This document shows positions 34,216-45,786 of a DNA stretch of 64,000 nucleotides, in pieces. Positions within the stretch are counted from its first letter, which is position 1. Every line of letters starts with the position of its first letter. The position numbers and the translations under genes were made by a program. Under the pieces are notes generated by a model. It saw only the letters and a list, made by a program, of their open reading frames with translations, was not told where the DNA came from and ran no database searches. The DNA is taken from contig JAANYP010002864.1 in NCBI GenBank assembly GCA_020465985.1, positions 186,001-250,000 of the forward strand, written 5' to 3'. Source of the stretch: Centrapalus pauciflorus (taxonomy: Eukaryota > Streptophyta > Magnoliopsida > Asterales > Asteraceae).

Positions 34216-35240
34216 TCACATGGCTCGGTGTTCGAATTCAACGGGGAGGTGACACAACTTACCATATACAAGTCGATATGGAGACATACCGATAGATTTT
34301 TTAAATGCGGTCATGTACGCCCATAGAGCATCCTCCCGCTTCTGTGACCAATCCTTACGATCTGGTCTCACTGTCTTTTCTAGGATCCTCTTGATTTCTC
34401 TATTCGATATCTCGACTTGTCCGCTAGTTTGCGGATGATAAGGTGCGGCTATTCGATGAGTAACTCCATAATGTTTTTGGAGTTTTGTGAAATGTTGATT
34501 TTTAAAATCTGACCCTCCGTCACTAATTATAGCCTTAGGGATACCGTGACGTGCAAAGATATTTCTTTTTACGAACTTGCATACTACCTGGTTATCATTG
34601 GTTCTCATGGCTTATGCTTCCACCTATTTGGAAACATAATCAACCGCAACCAGGATATATTCATACCCAAATGTCTTAGGGAAAGGTCTCATAAAGTCAA
34701 TCCCCCAAACATAAAATATTTCATCCATTAGAATTGGGGTCAAGGGCATTTCATCCCTTTTTGCGATGCCGCCTACTTGCTGGGATCTCGTTCATCCTCT
34801 AAACTCATATGCATCTTTAAAGATTGTGGGCCAAAAAACCCACACTGTCATATTCGGTGGACAGTTTTCTTGGCACTGAAATGACCACCGCATGCATATG
34901 CATGGTAGTGTTTGAGGATGTCTTCGTGTTCTGAATCAGGGACACAACGTCTCATGATATGATGTGCACCTATCTTGAATAGATCTGGATCATCCCGTAT
35001 GTATTGTTTTGCCTGAGCATAGAAATATATCCCTTGTTGGGAATTCTAGTGCTCTGGAAACTTCCCTGATACGAAGCAGTTAACTAAGTTCGCAAACCAG
35101 GGTATTTTGGAAATCATTAATAATTGTTCATCAGGGAAGGAGCCACTGATATGATCAGTTAAGTCTATTGGGATAGTCGGGAGCCTAGATAGATGATCAA
35201 CAATGACATATTTTGTGCCTTTCTTGTCCCTAATTTCCAA
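34216..35240 (-). pseudogene. Athila-like integrase and RNase H C-terminus, broken
   Basis: The RNase H end (LEIRDKKGTKY; VDHLSRLP) lies at 35046-35246, followed by a degraded HHCC zinc region and the integrase core (MRPFPKTFG; ISDGGSDF; PQTSGQVE; REIKRILEK) down to about 34216. Stops and frameshifts occur near 34610 and 34740-35040. The reading frame across the Helitron at 35247-36505 is intact once that insert is ignored. Confidence 0.8.
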
Positions 35241-35246
35241 ATTAAA

Positions 35247-36505
35247 TCTATTCTTATTAATAAATAAGAACATTAAGCGCCACGTGGCGCTCTCTCCTTA
35301 ATGCAAAATCTTCTTTTCCCTCATATTTTTCCTTAAATAACTCTATTAAATTTGTAAATTAATTCATGTTTAGTTAAATAAATAAAAGAATAAATTAATA
35401 ATTAATTTCTCAACTAAACTTGTATAATTATATTAAGAGAAGACAATATCATGAATAAATTAAATATTTTTAAAATGTATTGAATAAACATAATATCATA
35501 GTCATACATTCTTATAATATATTAAAATAGAATTTTATCTTGACGGACCTATATTTTGATTTTCAAACCCTTTTATTTATCTAACTTTAATAATTACACA
35601 ATTTAATTGATAGGTATAAATAAATTAAAATATATATTTACTTTTCATAAGTTTACTCCAGAAATTAACTAGAAAACTAAAAATAAGTAATACAATAATT
35701 ACTTTTACATATTTTTAATATTATATGTTAAATTTTTTCTCTTCCATATCATGGAATTTAAATGAAAACTACAATTTAATAAATTAACAATTTAATATTT
35801 TTTATCAAATAAAATAATTATTTATATAACTTATATTAAGTATCCTATAAATATCATTAAATACCAGTGGAATTAATATTTCTTAGAAATAGAAATGTTG
35901 TCTTCAGGTTTGAAATTTTACTAATTGATTTTCTAAGATTACAATTAAATAAAACAATATTATCTTCAAATTTAAGGGTTGCATATTAATTTAAACTTAG
36001 TTTTGAAACAATCTATTTTTTTTGTAATATTAATTTATATACTCCATCATATTGTGTTTAAATTAACTATACAATAAATATTTGTTATTAAATCTAATTT
36101 TTTTAAACAAAAACTATACATATATTCATTTATGATTGTCTAATAAAATTTATTCGATTCAAACTATATTGTAGTAATCAAAACTTTATAAAATTTATAA
36201 AATTGCTAATCTAAATTGATTATCATTCAAAAAAATTTGAATTTATTTTTCCAAGTGGGTGATTATAATAAAACAACAAATAAAATATAATTGCATACAT
36301 TAGTGGATAAATTTATTAGTTTTTTGAATGTTAATTATGTATATCCTCATATCATGAGTTTTAATTCATATTTTATATGATTTTAAAATATACTCTATAT
36401 AATTTTAACTTGATTACTTTACTTTTTTATTATATTTGTAATAATATTTTTAATTTTATATATATTATTTAACATACCCATGTATAACATGGGTCAATAG
36501 ACTAG
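35247..36505 (+). mobile_element. Non-autonomous Helitron (1,259 bp)
   Basis: It begins with TC after a host A (A/TCTATTCTTATTAATAAA) and soon has the perfect palindrome GCGCCACGTGGCGC at 35277-35290. It ends with the hairpin ACCCATGTATAACATGGGT (36476-36494), a 7-nt spacer and CTAG before a host T (36506). TC start, subterminal 3' hairpin, CTRR end and A/T target are the Helitron signature. It has no Rep/helicase ORF. Joining 35246 to 36506 restores the RNase H reading WILLLQEFNLEIRDKKG without shift, which fixes both ends. Confidence 0.95.
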
Positions 36506-37640
36506 TTCTTGTAATAGAAGGATCCACCGAATCATTCGAGGCTTGGCATCCTTCTTTGATAATAAATGCCTCAAAGCACTGTGGTCAGAGTACACAATTA
36601 CCTTTGCCCCCCAAATATATGATCTAAATTTATCCAGGGCAAACACTACGACTAACAACTCTTTCTCTATAGTGGTGTAATTCATCTGTGCCTCATTAAG
36701 GGTTTTACTTGCATAGTAAATGACCACTGGCTTCTTTCATACTCTCTGGTCGAGCACAACACCTACTGCGTAATCGCTTGCAGCACACATGATCTCAAAG
36801 GGTTAAGACCAATCTGGAGATTGCAGGATTGGTGCTTCAATTAACTTCGCTTTAAGGTTTTCAAATGCTTGTGTACAAGCTTCGTCAAAGTTAAATTCTA
36901 CATCCTTTGCCAGGAGATACATAACGGCCTCGAGATTGCATTAAATCCTTAATGAACCGCCGATAAAACCAGCGTGGCCTAAGAAGGATCTCACTCCTTT
37001 AACATTGGTGGGGGGGTGGAAGTGATGATATTAATTGGACTTTTGCTTTGTCCACTTCCATACCTTTCTCGGACACTATATGTCCCGGGTATACCCCTTC
37101 TTTCACCATGAAGTGGCTCTTTTCCCAACTTAAAACTAAATTTGGTTTCAGTGCATATTTTTAGGACATTTTCTAGATGTCATAAGAAGTATAAAAATGA
37201 CTTATCAAATATTGAGAAGTCATCCATGAATATTTCAAGAGAACCACCCACCAAATCTGAAAAAATAGCCATCAAACAGCGCTGGAATGTGGCGTGTGCG
37301 TTACATTGACCGAACGGCATCGTTCGGTATGCAAAGGTTCCACATGGGCATGTAAACGTGGTTTTCTCTTGATCCTCTGGATGGATTGGAATTTGAGTGT
37401 ATCCGGAGTAGCCATCTAGGAAACAATAGAAATTTTAGCCTGCTAATTTTTCCACAATTTGATCACTAAATGGTAGTGGAAGTGATCTTTGGAAGTAAAA
37501 GTATTCAGTTTCCTATAATCGATGCACACTCTCCATCTAGTCACAGGGCGCATAGTTATCTTTACTCCGTCTTCAGTGTCAATGACTATGATCCCAGATT
37601 TCTTGGGCATAGTTTGGGTTGGACTCACCTATTTGGTATC
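36506..37640 (-). pseudogene. Athila-like reverse transcriptase and RNase H, broken
   Basis: RT begins near 37628 (MPKKSGIIVI; WRVCIDYRKLNTFTSKDHF), includes the catalytic FMDDFSIF (about 37200-37236), and continues to RNase H (YYASKTLNEAQMNYTTIEKELLVVVFALDKFR; YSDHSALRHLL) at 36494-36727. At least three frame breaks lie between 36730 and 37440. Confidence 0.85.
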
Positions 37641-38184
37641 AGATATGGGGTGGATTATCCTAACGTCCAACCAAATTAACACTTTTTTCTTGACTACCTC
37701 CCTTAGGTTAGGATTTAGTCTCCTTTGTGCATCCCTTACTGGTTTAGCTTCTGGATCAGTAATGATTCGGTGCATACACAAAGTAGGACTAATTCCGTAA
37801 GTCTGCTATGGTCCATCCTACTGCTTCTTTGTACTTTACTAGCACTTGTAATAGGGCTTTTTCTTACGCCTCAGTCAGATCCGATGAGATAATGACAGGA
37901 AGAGAGTCATTCTGACCTAAGAAGGCGTATTTAAGATGAACAGGCAATTCCTACAACACTAGAACATGTCGTTGTTCTATTGGAGGTTTTGCTGATTGAG
38001 GCAAGTCCGTAGGTAACTTCTTAGTCTTATGGGTCCACGACGGTTGTTTCTATTCCAATGTGGATTCCATGACTGCCTCTAGTTCGTTGCAGGTGCGAGA
38101 GTTCATCTTAGCAGTGTCATGCTAGGCAAAGAACAACTCAGTGGTGTCCTTGGTGTTGATTAACGAACTATGCTGCTCTGCAAG

Positions 38185-38640
38185 TTAGTTCACCACATCG
38201 ATCATATAACACTCTAAGTCAATTGAGGCGGCATTTGAAGAATTAAACACATTTAATCGCAATTTGTGATTACCGAAAGCAATATCAACAGCTCCCGTTC
38301 TACAATTTATTTCAACATTGAATGTAGCTAAAAACGGTTTGCCTAAGATAATGGTCGGCTGGTTCTCTCCAAAGGAACTTTCGGTGTCCAAGACTAGGAA
38401 GTCTATCGGATAGTAACTATCACATCCGATAAGATCCCTCTTGGGCATTTGGTTAACCGATCTGCCAGCTGCAAGATTATATCTGTAGTTTGTAATTGGC
38501 CTAGATCATGTTTGAAAAACAAATTGCTAGGTAGAATATTGACACTAGCTCCAAGATCGAGTAATGATTTCTTAATTTGAACATTGCCATTTGTTACTGG
38601 AATCAGTGGTGATCCAGGATCTTATAGCTTAGGAGGCAAG
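38185..38640 (-). pseudogene. Athila-like aspartic protease region, broken
   Basis: The minus strand shows the active-site style motif LLDLGASVNILP near 38526-38575, then after a frame break YPIDFLVLDTE and TIILGKPFLATFNVEINCRTG (38185-38448), as in Athila-type proteases. Confidence 0.75.
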
Positions 38641-38700
38641 GAGCTAGAGATCACTGCACTTAATTCTTCAGTTAAGTTGATTAGCCTAGGAAGCGAGACC

Positions 38701-40690
38701 TTAAACTTCCTCTTTTGTGTGCATAGATCTTTTAAGAATTTGGCATAAGAGAGCACTTGTTAGATAACCTTGAGCAAAAGGATAATGATCTTGACTTGAT
38801 TGAACAAATCCCACAAATCCTCTAGTTGTGGGCCTCTCTTGTTGATATGGGGAAGATTTGGGATTTTCTAAGGCAGCAGGGAAAGGAGGAGGAGCTGTGG
38901 TGTCCTGATCCTTAACCGCCTCACCAACTTTGGGAGTTGGGATATCTGCCTTGATTTGTTCCTTAAAAGTGACTTTCTTGGGAACCTCCTTCTTCTTCAG
39001 ATCCTCCTTTTCTTCATACACGACCTTAGTGTCGGTATCAGATTCTGCTTCTTGCTTCTTGGGCATCTCAATCTTGTTATTTACTTCTCTACCACTTCTC
39101 AGGGTAGTTACTTTAGACACCTCGTTTACCTCATTAATTCGTGCTTCTTTTCTTTGCCATGATTATGTGAAGGGTTCGTGACGGTGTTGCTAGGAAGCTT
39201 TCCTTTTCTCGTTTTGTGAGCGATTCAGCTATCTGACCCATCTGGCGACTTAACAGCTCCATGGTCGTGGTGTTGATAGTCGACTGTTGCTTCATAAATT
39301 TTGCGATCTCTGAGAATTATGAAGAACTCATGTTTGTTTCCACATGGAAATGAGGTTGATCAAGTTGGTTCGACTTATGGTACTGCTCGTCTTTAGCAGC
39401 AGAGGTTGAACCATATTGATATTCTGGCCGTGATGGTTCATACCTTTGTTTACATTGATGATCGGCAGGCCTGATCATTTTTCCATCGGCAGTTAGGATG
39501 ATTTCTCCATCCCGGATTGTTAGGTCTTCGTAAATGGGTTATCCCTCTCCCGGTGGGCTATAAAACCATAGACTTCATTAGCTTATTTCTCAGTGGACTG
39601 CACTTGAGGACATGCTTCAAAACTGTCAGATGCATCACCGCATGTGACGCAGTTAACTGATACATTCGGGTTTGTATATTAAAACCCTTCATCAGTTGAT
39701 CCATTTTTTTTACCTAATTCTGAGATTTCACTCTTTACCTCACGCTTCCAAGCATTATCTATGCCCATCACCTGGACTCCTATGCTAATCTCAGAACCAG
39801 CTAGAACCTTGAGACCCTTACCGAGTTGATTCAGTAACTCCCAAGCCTCATCGTCTTCTTTTGCTACAAATGTGCCACCAGTGGCGGCGATGATCATGTT
39901 GCGACGCTCGTGACTCACACCATCAAACAATGTTTTGATAAGCATCCATTTTGGGACTTCGTGATGTGGACAGGCTCTCAACAACTCATTCATTTGATCA
40001 AATGCTTCGTAGAATTGTTCACCAGGTTTTTGTTTGAACCTGGTGATTCCTTTCATTTCTCAGTAGTTTTACAAATAGGATAGTATAATTGAGAAACTCC
40101 CGTTTCATTTGATCACAGGTCGTGATGCAATTGGTAGGTAGCGACAAGAACCGATTCTTGGCTTTCTCTTTTAAAGAGAAAGGATATATTCGAAGCTTTA
40201 AACCATCGGTGGTTATACCTCGAACATGATTTGCTTTGCATATATCCGTAAACTCAGCTAAACGCTCATAAGGTTCCTCACTTGGCATCCCTCAGAAAAT
40301 AGGAAGAATTTGGAAGGGGTTGAGGATGAACTTCGGATTCGTTCTCATTTTCAGGGTATCGAATTGGAGAAATATCAGGCACATCACCAGGGCGGTGATG
40401 TGACTCAACAGTCCTTCGTAATTGGTCACCCATCCTAACGACTAAACGCTCTGGTTCTTCTTCCTTGCGAATTCTTGGCGAAACTAGACCCTCGAAAGTT
40501 GGAATATCTTCCTCCTGCTCACTATCGTCATCCGCGTACCTCCGCTGGTCTTGAACTCTCCATGATTGCTTCTTGTTGTTTTTGCACCCTAACGGTCTTT
40601 CGGTTAGATTTAGCTACTTTTTCGATTTCAGGTTCGAATTGTAGTGGCAATGCTCTGGCCGATCGACGCGTGTGCATATACTACTAAGAC
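38701..40690 (-). pseudogene. Athila-like gag and gag-PR linker, broken
   Basis: The gag core reads YERLAEFTDICKANHVRG, IYPFSLKEKAKNRFLSLP, then MKREFLNY, FYEAFDQMNELLRACPHH and KWMLIKTLFDGV (39679-40288) with a frameshift near 40050. The Lys/Glu-rich linker starts TLRSGREVNNK (38701-39120). Several stops separate them. The family usually has one continuous ORF of over 1,500 codons. Confidence 0.85.
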
Positions 40691-40870
40691 ACTTAATTAA
40701 CTAATTATATTTTGGTGGTAAAGTAGAGGACTACGATTACCTTTGTGGGTTTTTTTTAATTTTTATTCTATTTTTTTAATAATAGGAAATAAAAACTGCA
40801 AACTAACTAAACTTAAAATAAACGTAAATAAGGCCGAACTAACTTTCTAGCCCTAACTATCGTTACCGCT

Positions 40871-40887
40871 CCCCGTCAACGGCGCCA
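40871..40887 (-). promoter_or_regulatory. Primer-binding site (Athila/Tat type)
   Basis: The minus strand reads TGGCGCCGTTGACGGGG, the known style of primer site in Athila/Tat elements, attributed to tRNA-Asp. It lies a few bases inside the right LTR. Confidence 0.88.
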
Positions 40888-40892
40888 AAATC

Positions 40893-41880
40893 TGACGATC
40901 CATCGTTGTGGCCCGTAGAAATATCCTTACACTACCTACTAGCATAGGGAAGTAAGGGTCGAATCCGCAGGGAGCGCGTAGGTCAATTAGGGATAGATTG
41001 GCTAGTTTCTTTATGTTTATAAAAGCGATTAAATTACGAAGTTGATTGATTTTTTGAAATGGTGAATAAAACTAGTTTAATACTAACGATGGTAAATCAA
41101 ACTACAATTAACTAATAGATCAAATTAAAGATAACCATTTACGAAATCACTACGGCTTAAGTTATTACTCAATTGAATATCATGCAATGGTCACATAGAT
41201 ATAACCAGTTTCTTGGTTTCATTAATCATAAACACTTTAATCCATAAATCTCGGCATAAAGCATGCAACATTCATTGCTTGTCTTAATCTCTAAACTAAT
41301 GGACTCAGCACAAATAATAACATCACCATGAACTATCTTGTTTTTACCAATTAAATCATTTACTCATTACAAAAACCAAAGGTATATCATTTGCATTACA
41401 CAAAATATCAAAAATCATAAAACACATCAATACATAAAATGACATTCAAATAGATAAAACTTAGCCATAGATCCTCAGCAAATGGCTATGAAATGTTTAG
41501 CCACTCATCATGTGTTATTCACCGGAAATGATTGTGGAAATCATTGTAAGGCTCCTGCGGCAGGGCTTCGCCAGCGTTTTTAATATTTTGGAACTTCTAA
41601 AATGACCGCACACGTTCCCTGTTTATAGAGAAGGATTGGTTTAGGGTTTTGGATGCAGAAAAGCGGCTGTAGGGTTTTCACGCCGCACGGGCGTAGACCT
41701 GAGCGTAGGCCTGCGCCTACCCCTGCGCTGGGGGTACGGCCAGAGCTACGCTGGGCTGCGCTGGAAGTGCTCTCTAACTCTCAAACTTTTTGTTTTGGTA
41801 GCGTAGGGCTACTCCCTACCTGCTCGTTTTGCGCTGAATTTTCCCGAGCTGCTTCCAATTGGCTTCTTGACCCTGAAACA
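40893..41880 (-). repeat. Right (5') LTR of the Athila-like element
   Basis: It starts TGACGATCC next to the primer site and ends near GAAACA at 41880, where sequence changes to the neighbouring copia. Its outer third contains GC-rich words such as CTGCGCC and GCGTAGG, also present in the left remnant and at 33590-33640. Confidence 0.65.
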
Positions 41881-41933
41881 TAAATATGGAGTAAAAGTAC
41901 AACAGTTACGAAGTAAAAGTGCATATATAAGCC

Positions 41934-42296
41934 TTAAAATATACCGGAAACACATAATATTATTGCCTCATCATCAACACCGACGAGAATATCAGTGGGA
42001 AGGGCTTGACAAAGAAGATACTCTACCCTGTAATCTGCTGCTTGTCTCTCTTTTTCTCTGTCATCCTCAGGCACGCGAACAGTCCTTGTTTCAGGAACTG
42101 GAGGATCAACATTTGGAAGGGCTGGACATTCGACGTAAAAGATAGCGGGTCCCTCATTAATGGATTGGATCATGAGTTGACCCATGGGTTGCATGCGGAT
42201 GAACTTTAGGAACTGCTTCTTGCATTGCTCATACTCGTCTGGATAGAGAACTGGTGGTTTGTTCTCTGATCCAAGGACAAGAGATTCTATACACAT
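41934..42296 (-). pseudogene. Copia X Gag N-terminal fragment
   Basis: 120 codons starting MCIESLVLG and including YEQCKKQFLKFIRMQPMG and LCQALPTDILVGVDDEA, the opening of copia Gag. It ends in a stop and the element is cut ~50 bp later; no zinc knuckle or pol remains. Confidence 0.7.
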
Positions 42297-42344
42297 GATG
42301 ATTTGGATGGTGAGTGCTGATTAAGAAAAATATCTATGGAAGTG

Positions 42345-42660
42345 GAAATTGATATATCAGGTGAAGGAACTGAATTTTGGGTAGAGGAATCGAAGTTCGG
42401 TGAGCCGAAATTCGAGTGGAGGAACCGTTTGAGGTTCGGATGGCTCAAATTTAGGTAGGTGAATCAAAATTCGGATGAATGAGATTTTTGGTGAACGGTC
42501 CGAGATTCGTATGAACAATGTTTCGGATGAGTAATCCGAAATTCGGATGAAATTTGAAAAATGAAGAACAAGTGATTTAGAAGATCCGAAAAGTGTTAGG
42601 TCCGAAATTCGGATGTGTTTTTGGAACAATCAAATTTTGGATGAGTGATACGAATTAGCC
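42345..42660 (-). repeat. CCGAA/TTCGG motif array in copia X leader
   Basis: On the minus strand ATCCGAA and TTCGGA words recur at least eight times, three of them fused as the palindrome CCGAATTTCGG or close variants. It lies between primer site and gag, the same position as the TCGAGTT array at 27985 and the TTCGAA array at 45440. Confidence 0.75.
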
Positions 42661-43109
42661 TTTGATCCGAGTTAGAATCACCCGTGATATGAACCGAGAT
42701 GATCTGAGATAGAGATCCAAAATAGGACTTATAAATTGTTTTCTAAATTGCAGAATAAAAAATGTGTTTTAAAACCTAGAAATAATTTCTAAATGCTCCG
42801 TTTGAATTCAAAAACAAGTTTTGTGAAATACAAGTAACCAAAAACACTAAAAAAAGCGTGATTTTTAATCAAAATCAGTGTTTAAAGACTATGATATTTC
42901 CGATTCAATTTTTTCAACAATTAATCAATAAAAACTTGAAACGAGTGAACAAAAATTGCTCGAAATCAGTAGTAGGATTATAGTTGATGATTATGGAATA
43001 TGAAAACACATACATATAGAAGATTTAAATGAGAGTAAGAATAAAACCGTGGGGGTTTAGAAGAACAATGATGAACACCAAGATTAATCAGTTGAAATCC
43101 GCTTCCGTT

Positions 43110-43121
43110 GCTTTGATACCA
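43110..43121 (-). promoter_or_regulatory. Primer-binding site, copia X
   Basis: The minus strand reads TGGTATCAAAGC, one base from the standard tRNA-iMet primer site, two bases inside the LTR. Confidence 0.85.
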
Positions 43122-43123
43122 AT

Positions 43124-43470
43124 TGTTAATTTGTCCCAAAGAATGATAATCTTGCACTCACACCAATAAACAATAATAAAATGATTTAAATAAAGAGAAT
43201 TATCTCAATCTAAGTTGAATATTGTCACAGAGAATGAAACCAAGTCGGCGGCCGCTTTTTCAATTGCAAAATGAATAATGACAAAGTTGTGGGAAACCCT
43301 AGGAGGTTTCCCTTAAATATTAAAACCAAGTTTGTTGGGTTTACAAACTATACCCCTCAACTTCTAATTAAATTAAACAACTTACAAATTAATGAAAATA
43401 AATTACATGGATATAAACTTCTACTAACTATTAAAAAATAGAATCCACAGGATTGAAATTTAATATGTAA
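43124..43470 (-). repeat. Copia X 5' LTR
   Basis: On the plus strand it runs from TGTTAATTTGTCCC to about TAATATGTAA. It aligns along its length with 55235-55566 (shared GGCGGCCG, TTGTGGGAAACCCT, CCCTCAACTTCTAATTA). Confidence 0.85.
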
Positions 43471-44495
43471 AGTTGTATATATATAGTCTCATACTTCATG
43501 ACTGGTTAGGGAAAGTTAGCCTGCGAGATCGCCCATCGCGGATACTCTGGAAACAATCTCAACACATACACACATAACACATATAATAAGGTAGATAGGA
43601 TTAAACTTGGGGAGCCACATCTCTGTCTCATACAACACATCACAACAAATACACAGACACAACTCGTAAAATAAGCGCAATTTTGAGAAGAACTCGAGTA
43701 CTCACCTGTCTATCAAATCACATGTTGTACGGAACTCTATTGCAACTCAGATCGCTGTCGACTCAACCCTGTGTACAAAACGAATCCCAAAATATTAATA
43801 CAAATCCAGACGATATACACAACAGACCCAACACAGACCCTGTAATTGAACCGGACCCCAAAAACAACCCCAAATAGATCGCATATCCCAAAATCAAGCA
43901 CGTCCCAAAACCCTCGGATCGCGGCCCGCGCTAGGGACATCGTGACCGCGCTTGAGATCGCGATCTCGCTCAGGCCATCGCGGTCGCGCCTCAGGATCTC
44001 GGTACGCTCATAATCACTGCCCAGACATTCCTGCCCGTGCTACACTCATCGCGGTCGCACTCATAGGGCCGCTACCGCGACCAAGGACGAACAGGTCTGC
44101 TCTGGTTTCGTTCATGGTTGTTCTATCGGTATAACTGACCCCTTAACTTAATCGCAGCCAACTTAAACCAATAATATTGCTAATAAACTATTTCCCACAG
44201 GCTATGAAGCCAAACCCACAATACCACAACATATATATCTCGAATTTAAGTTTACCACCTGTTAATATTTACCTTTGGCTCAAGAACACAAAGAGGTGGA
44301 TGAATTCAGCAACCAACTTCAATATCTACTGCTTCCCTCTAATTCCTGCCAACAAGATGCGCACACATACATACACACACACTGTTCATGTTCTAGAGTT
44401 GCAAGGAGAGGGTGCAAGGTTCAAAAAGAGGCCATATTTATATTATTTCCATATTTAGATACCCGATACCCATTAATCCGAACCCAATATCGCAT
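43471..44495 (-). repeat. Tekay-like LTR, left part of an interrupted copy
   Basis: It has the layout of the LTR at 1958-3760: short CGCGG words, ACTCGAGTACTCACCTG, a GC-rich block (43915-44090), ACACACACAC, then ATACCCGATACCC. It is cut at 44496 by copia Z and continues at 54141. Its own left end is lost against copia X. Confidence 0.8.
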
Positions 44496-45209
44496 TGTTG
44501 GTACATCCGGTGTGACGACAACAGTCTAGTTTTGTTATTGATATCATGATTGTGTATGATGTTTACATTTGCATGGTAAGTTCTAGACTATCATATTAAG
44601 TTCTAGAATATGTTCTAGAAATAAGTTCTAAAATAAGTTCTAGAATAAGTTCTAGAATAAGTTCAAGATAAGTTCAAGAACAAGTTCAAAGATAAGTTCA
44701 AGAACAAGTTCAAAGATAAGTTCAAAGATAAGTTCAAGAACAAGTTCAAAGATAAGTTCAAGAACATGTTCAAAGATAAGTTCAAGAACAAGTTCAAAGA
44801 CAAGTTCAAGAATAAGTTCAAAGGGTAGAGTTTGAACTTAGTGAGAATAAGTTCGTGAGGAGCGTCTTCACGAACTTTTCGTCTATATATTGAACTTTTC
44901 ATTGTAAAATCACAGATCTTTGGCGTCTCAGAGGTTCTGACGAACTTGAGAGCAAACAGAGCATCCGGGTGAACGGAACTTTTGCATAACTTTGGAGAGA
45001 ATTCGAGGAAAAGGCGATTACGAACATACAGGTGATTTTGTGTGTGTTCTTGGAGAGAATCACGTGTTGGGGCGTTCTAGTGTGCGTCTATCATCGTGTA
45101 TGTCTCCGTGTTCCGTGTGTGTGGTCTATCCGTCAAACCGCTAACGAGGATTCCACATTCGTTGGACGGTGTCGCGTCAAGATAGGATCCATAGGTAGGC
45201 GACCTTACA
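44496..45209 (+). repeat. Copia Z 5' LTR (714 bp)
   Basis: It starts TGTTGGTACATCC and ends GACCTTACA. It contains a tandem array of AAGTTCAAGAACAAGTTCAA-type units (44640-44822), a TATA-like TCTATATATTGAAC near 44881, and TCACGTGTTGGGGCG downstream. The 5' and 3' LTRs differ chiefly in array copy number. A minus ORF rich in NLFLNLSL is only this array. Confidence 0.95.
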
Positions 45210-45211
45210 AG

Positions 45212-45224
45212 TGGTATCAGAGCC
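45212..45224 (+). promoter_or_regulatory. Primer-binding site, copia Z
   Basis: TGGTATCAGAGCC, complementary to initiator tRNA-Met, two bases after the LTR end. Confidence 0.95.
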
Positions 45225-45439
45225 ATAAGGGTGTTCTTAGTGTTCTTCGTGTTCATAATCAACATCCATAGTTTCTTGGTGTTTTGGACGGAAAAATCAC
45301 TTTTTGACTGGTTTTTCGAGTTATACAAGCAAGATAACGGAGAAAAGTTCATATTAGTTCATCATTTTAGTCGAAATCATAGTTCTTAAATCCCAAAAAC
45401 TTTGGTTTAAACTGAAAAGTTGAAAAAATTGAACTTCTG

Positions 45440-45775
45440 GCCGTTTTTCGAACTTGCAGCGCTCGAATATAGGGGGGTTTTAGGGTTTGTTCGAATTTGA
45501 CTAAAATTTCGAACTTGTCAGAAAATACGCTCCTCACGAACTTGATTTAGGGTTTCAATCGAATTTGGCTGAGATTCGAACTTGCTAGCATTCGAATTTG
45601 TCATATTTTGAATTTGTCAGAAATCTCGAACTTGTCAGACCTGCGAATTTGTTGATTTCGAACTTAAACAATTTCGAATTTAATTTCAAACGAATTTAAT
45701 TTTAAACTAATTCGAACTTACCTAAGTTCGAAAGTGTTAATTTTAAATTTAATTACCTAAGTTCGAATACAAAAA
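45440..45775 (+). repeat. TTCGAA(C/T)TTG motif array in copia Z leader
   Basis: TCGAA occurs about 13 times in ~335 bp, usually followed by CTTG or TTTG, directly upstream of gag. The motif differs from the arrays of the other two copias but occupies the same place. Confidence 0.8.
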
Positions 45776-45786
45776 GTTTAGACAGG

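Larger units (their letters stand above)
31091..41880 (-). mobile_element. Athila-like Ty3/gypsy element, decayed, with a nested Helitron
   Basis: On the minus strand: LTR-like right end (40893-41880), tRNA-Asp-type primer site (40871-40887), gag, TLRSGR-containing linker, protease, RT, RNase H, integrase, an env-position ORF, a polypurine tract (about 31450) and a poorly matching left LTR remnant. Gag style, primer site and the conserved GGGTTGCCTCCCAGGAAACG block after integrase (33799-33818) point to Athila/Tat. All ORFs are broken by stops and frameshifts. The left boundary is approximate. Confidence 0.85.
41882..43470 (-). mobile_element. 5' end of a minus-strand copia element (copia X)
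   Basis: From right to left: 5' LTR (43124-43470), primer site (43110-43121), motif-rich leader (42300-42660), start of gag (42296 downward), then a break against the Athila LTR at 41880. The LTR is clearly related to that at 55235-55566, so both belong to one family, but the geometry (here the 5' end, there the 3' end of another element) shows two insertions. Confidence 0.8.

Noticed and set aside
44663..44902. Minus ORF with repeated NLFLNLSL, resembling a repeat protein
   Set aside because: A by-product of the AAGTTCAAG tandem array in the copia LTR; the other LTR gives a shorter version.
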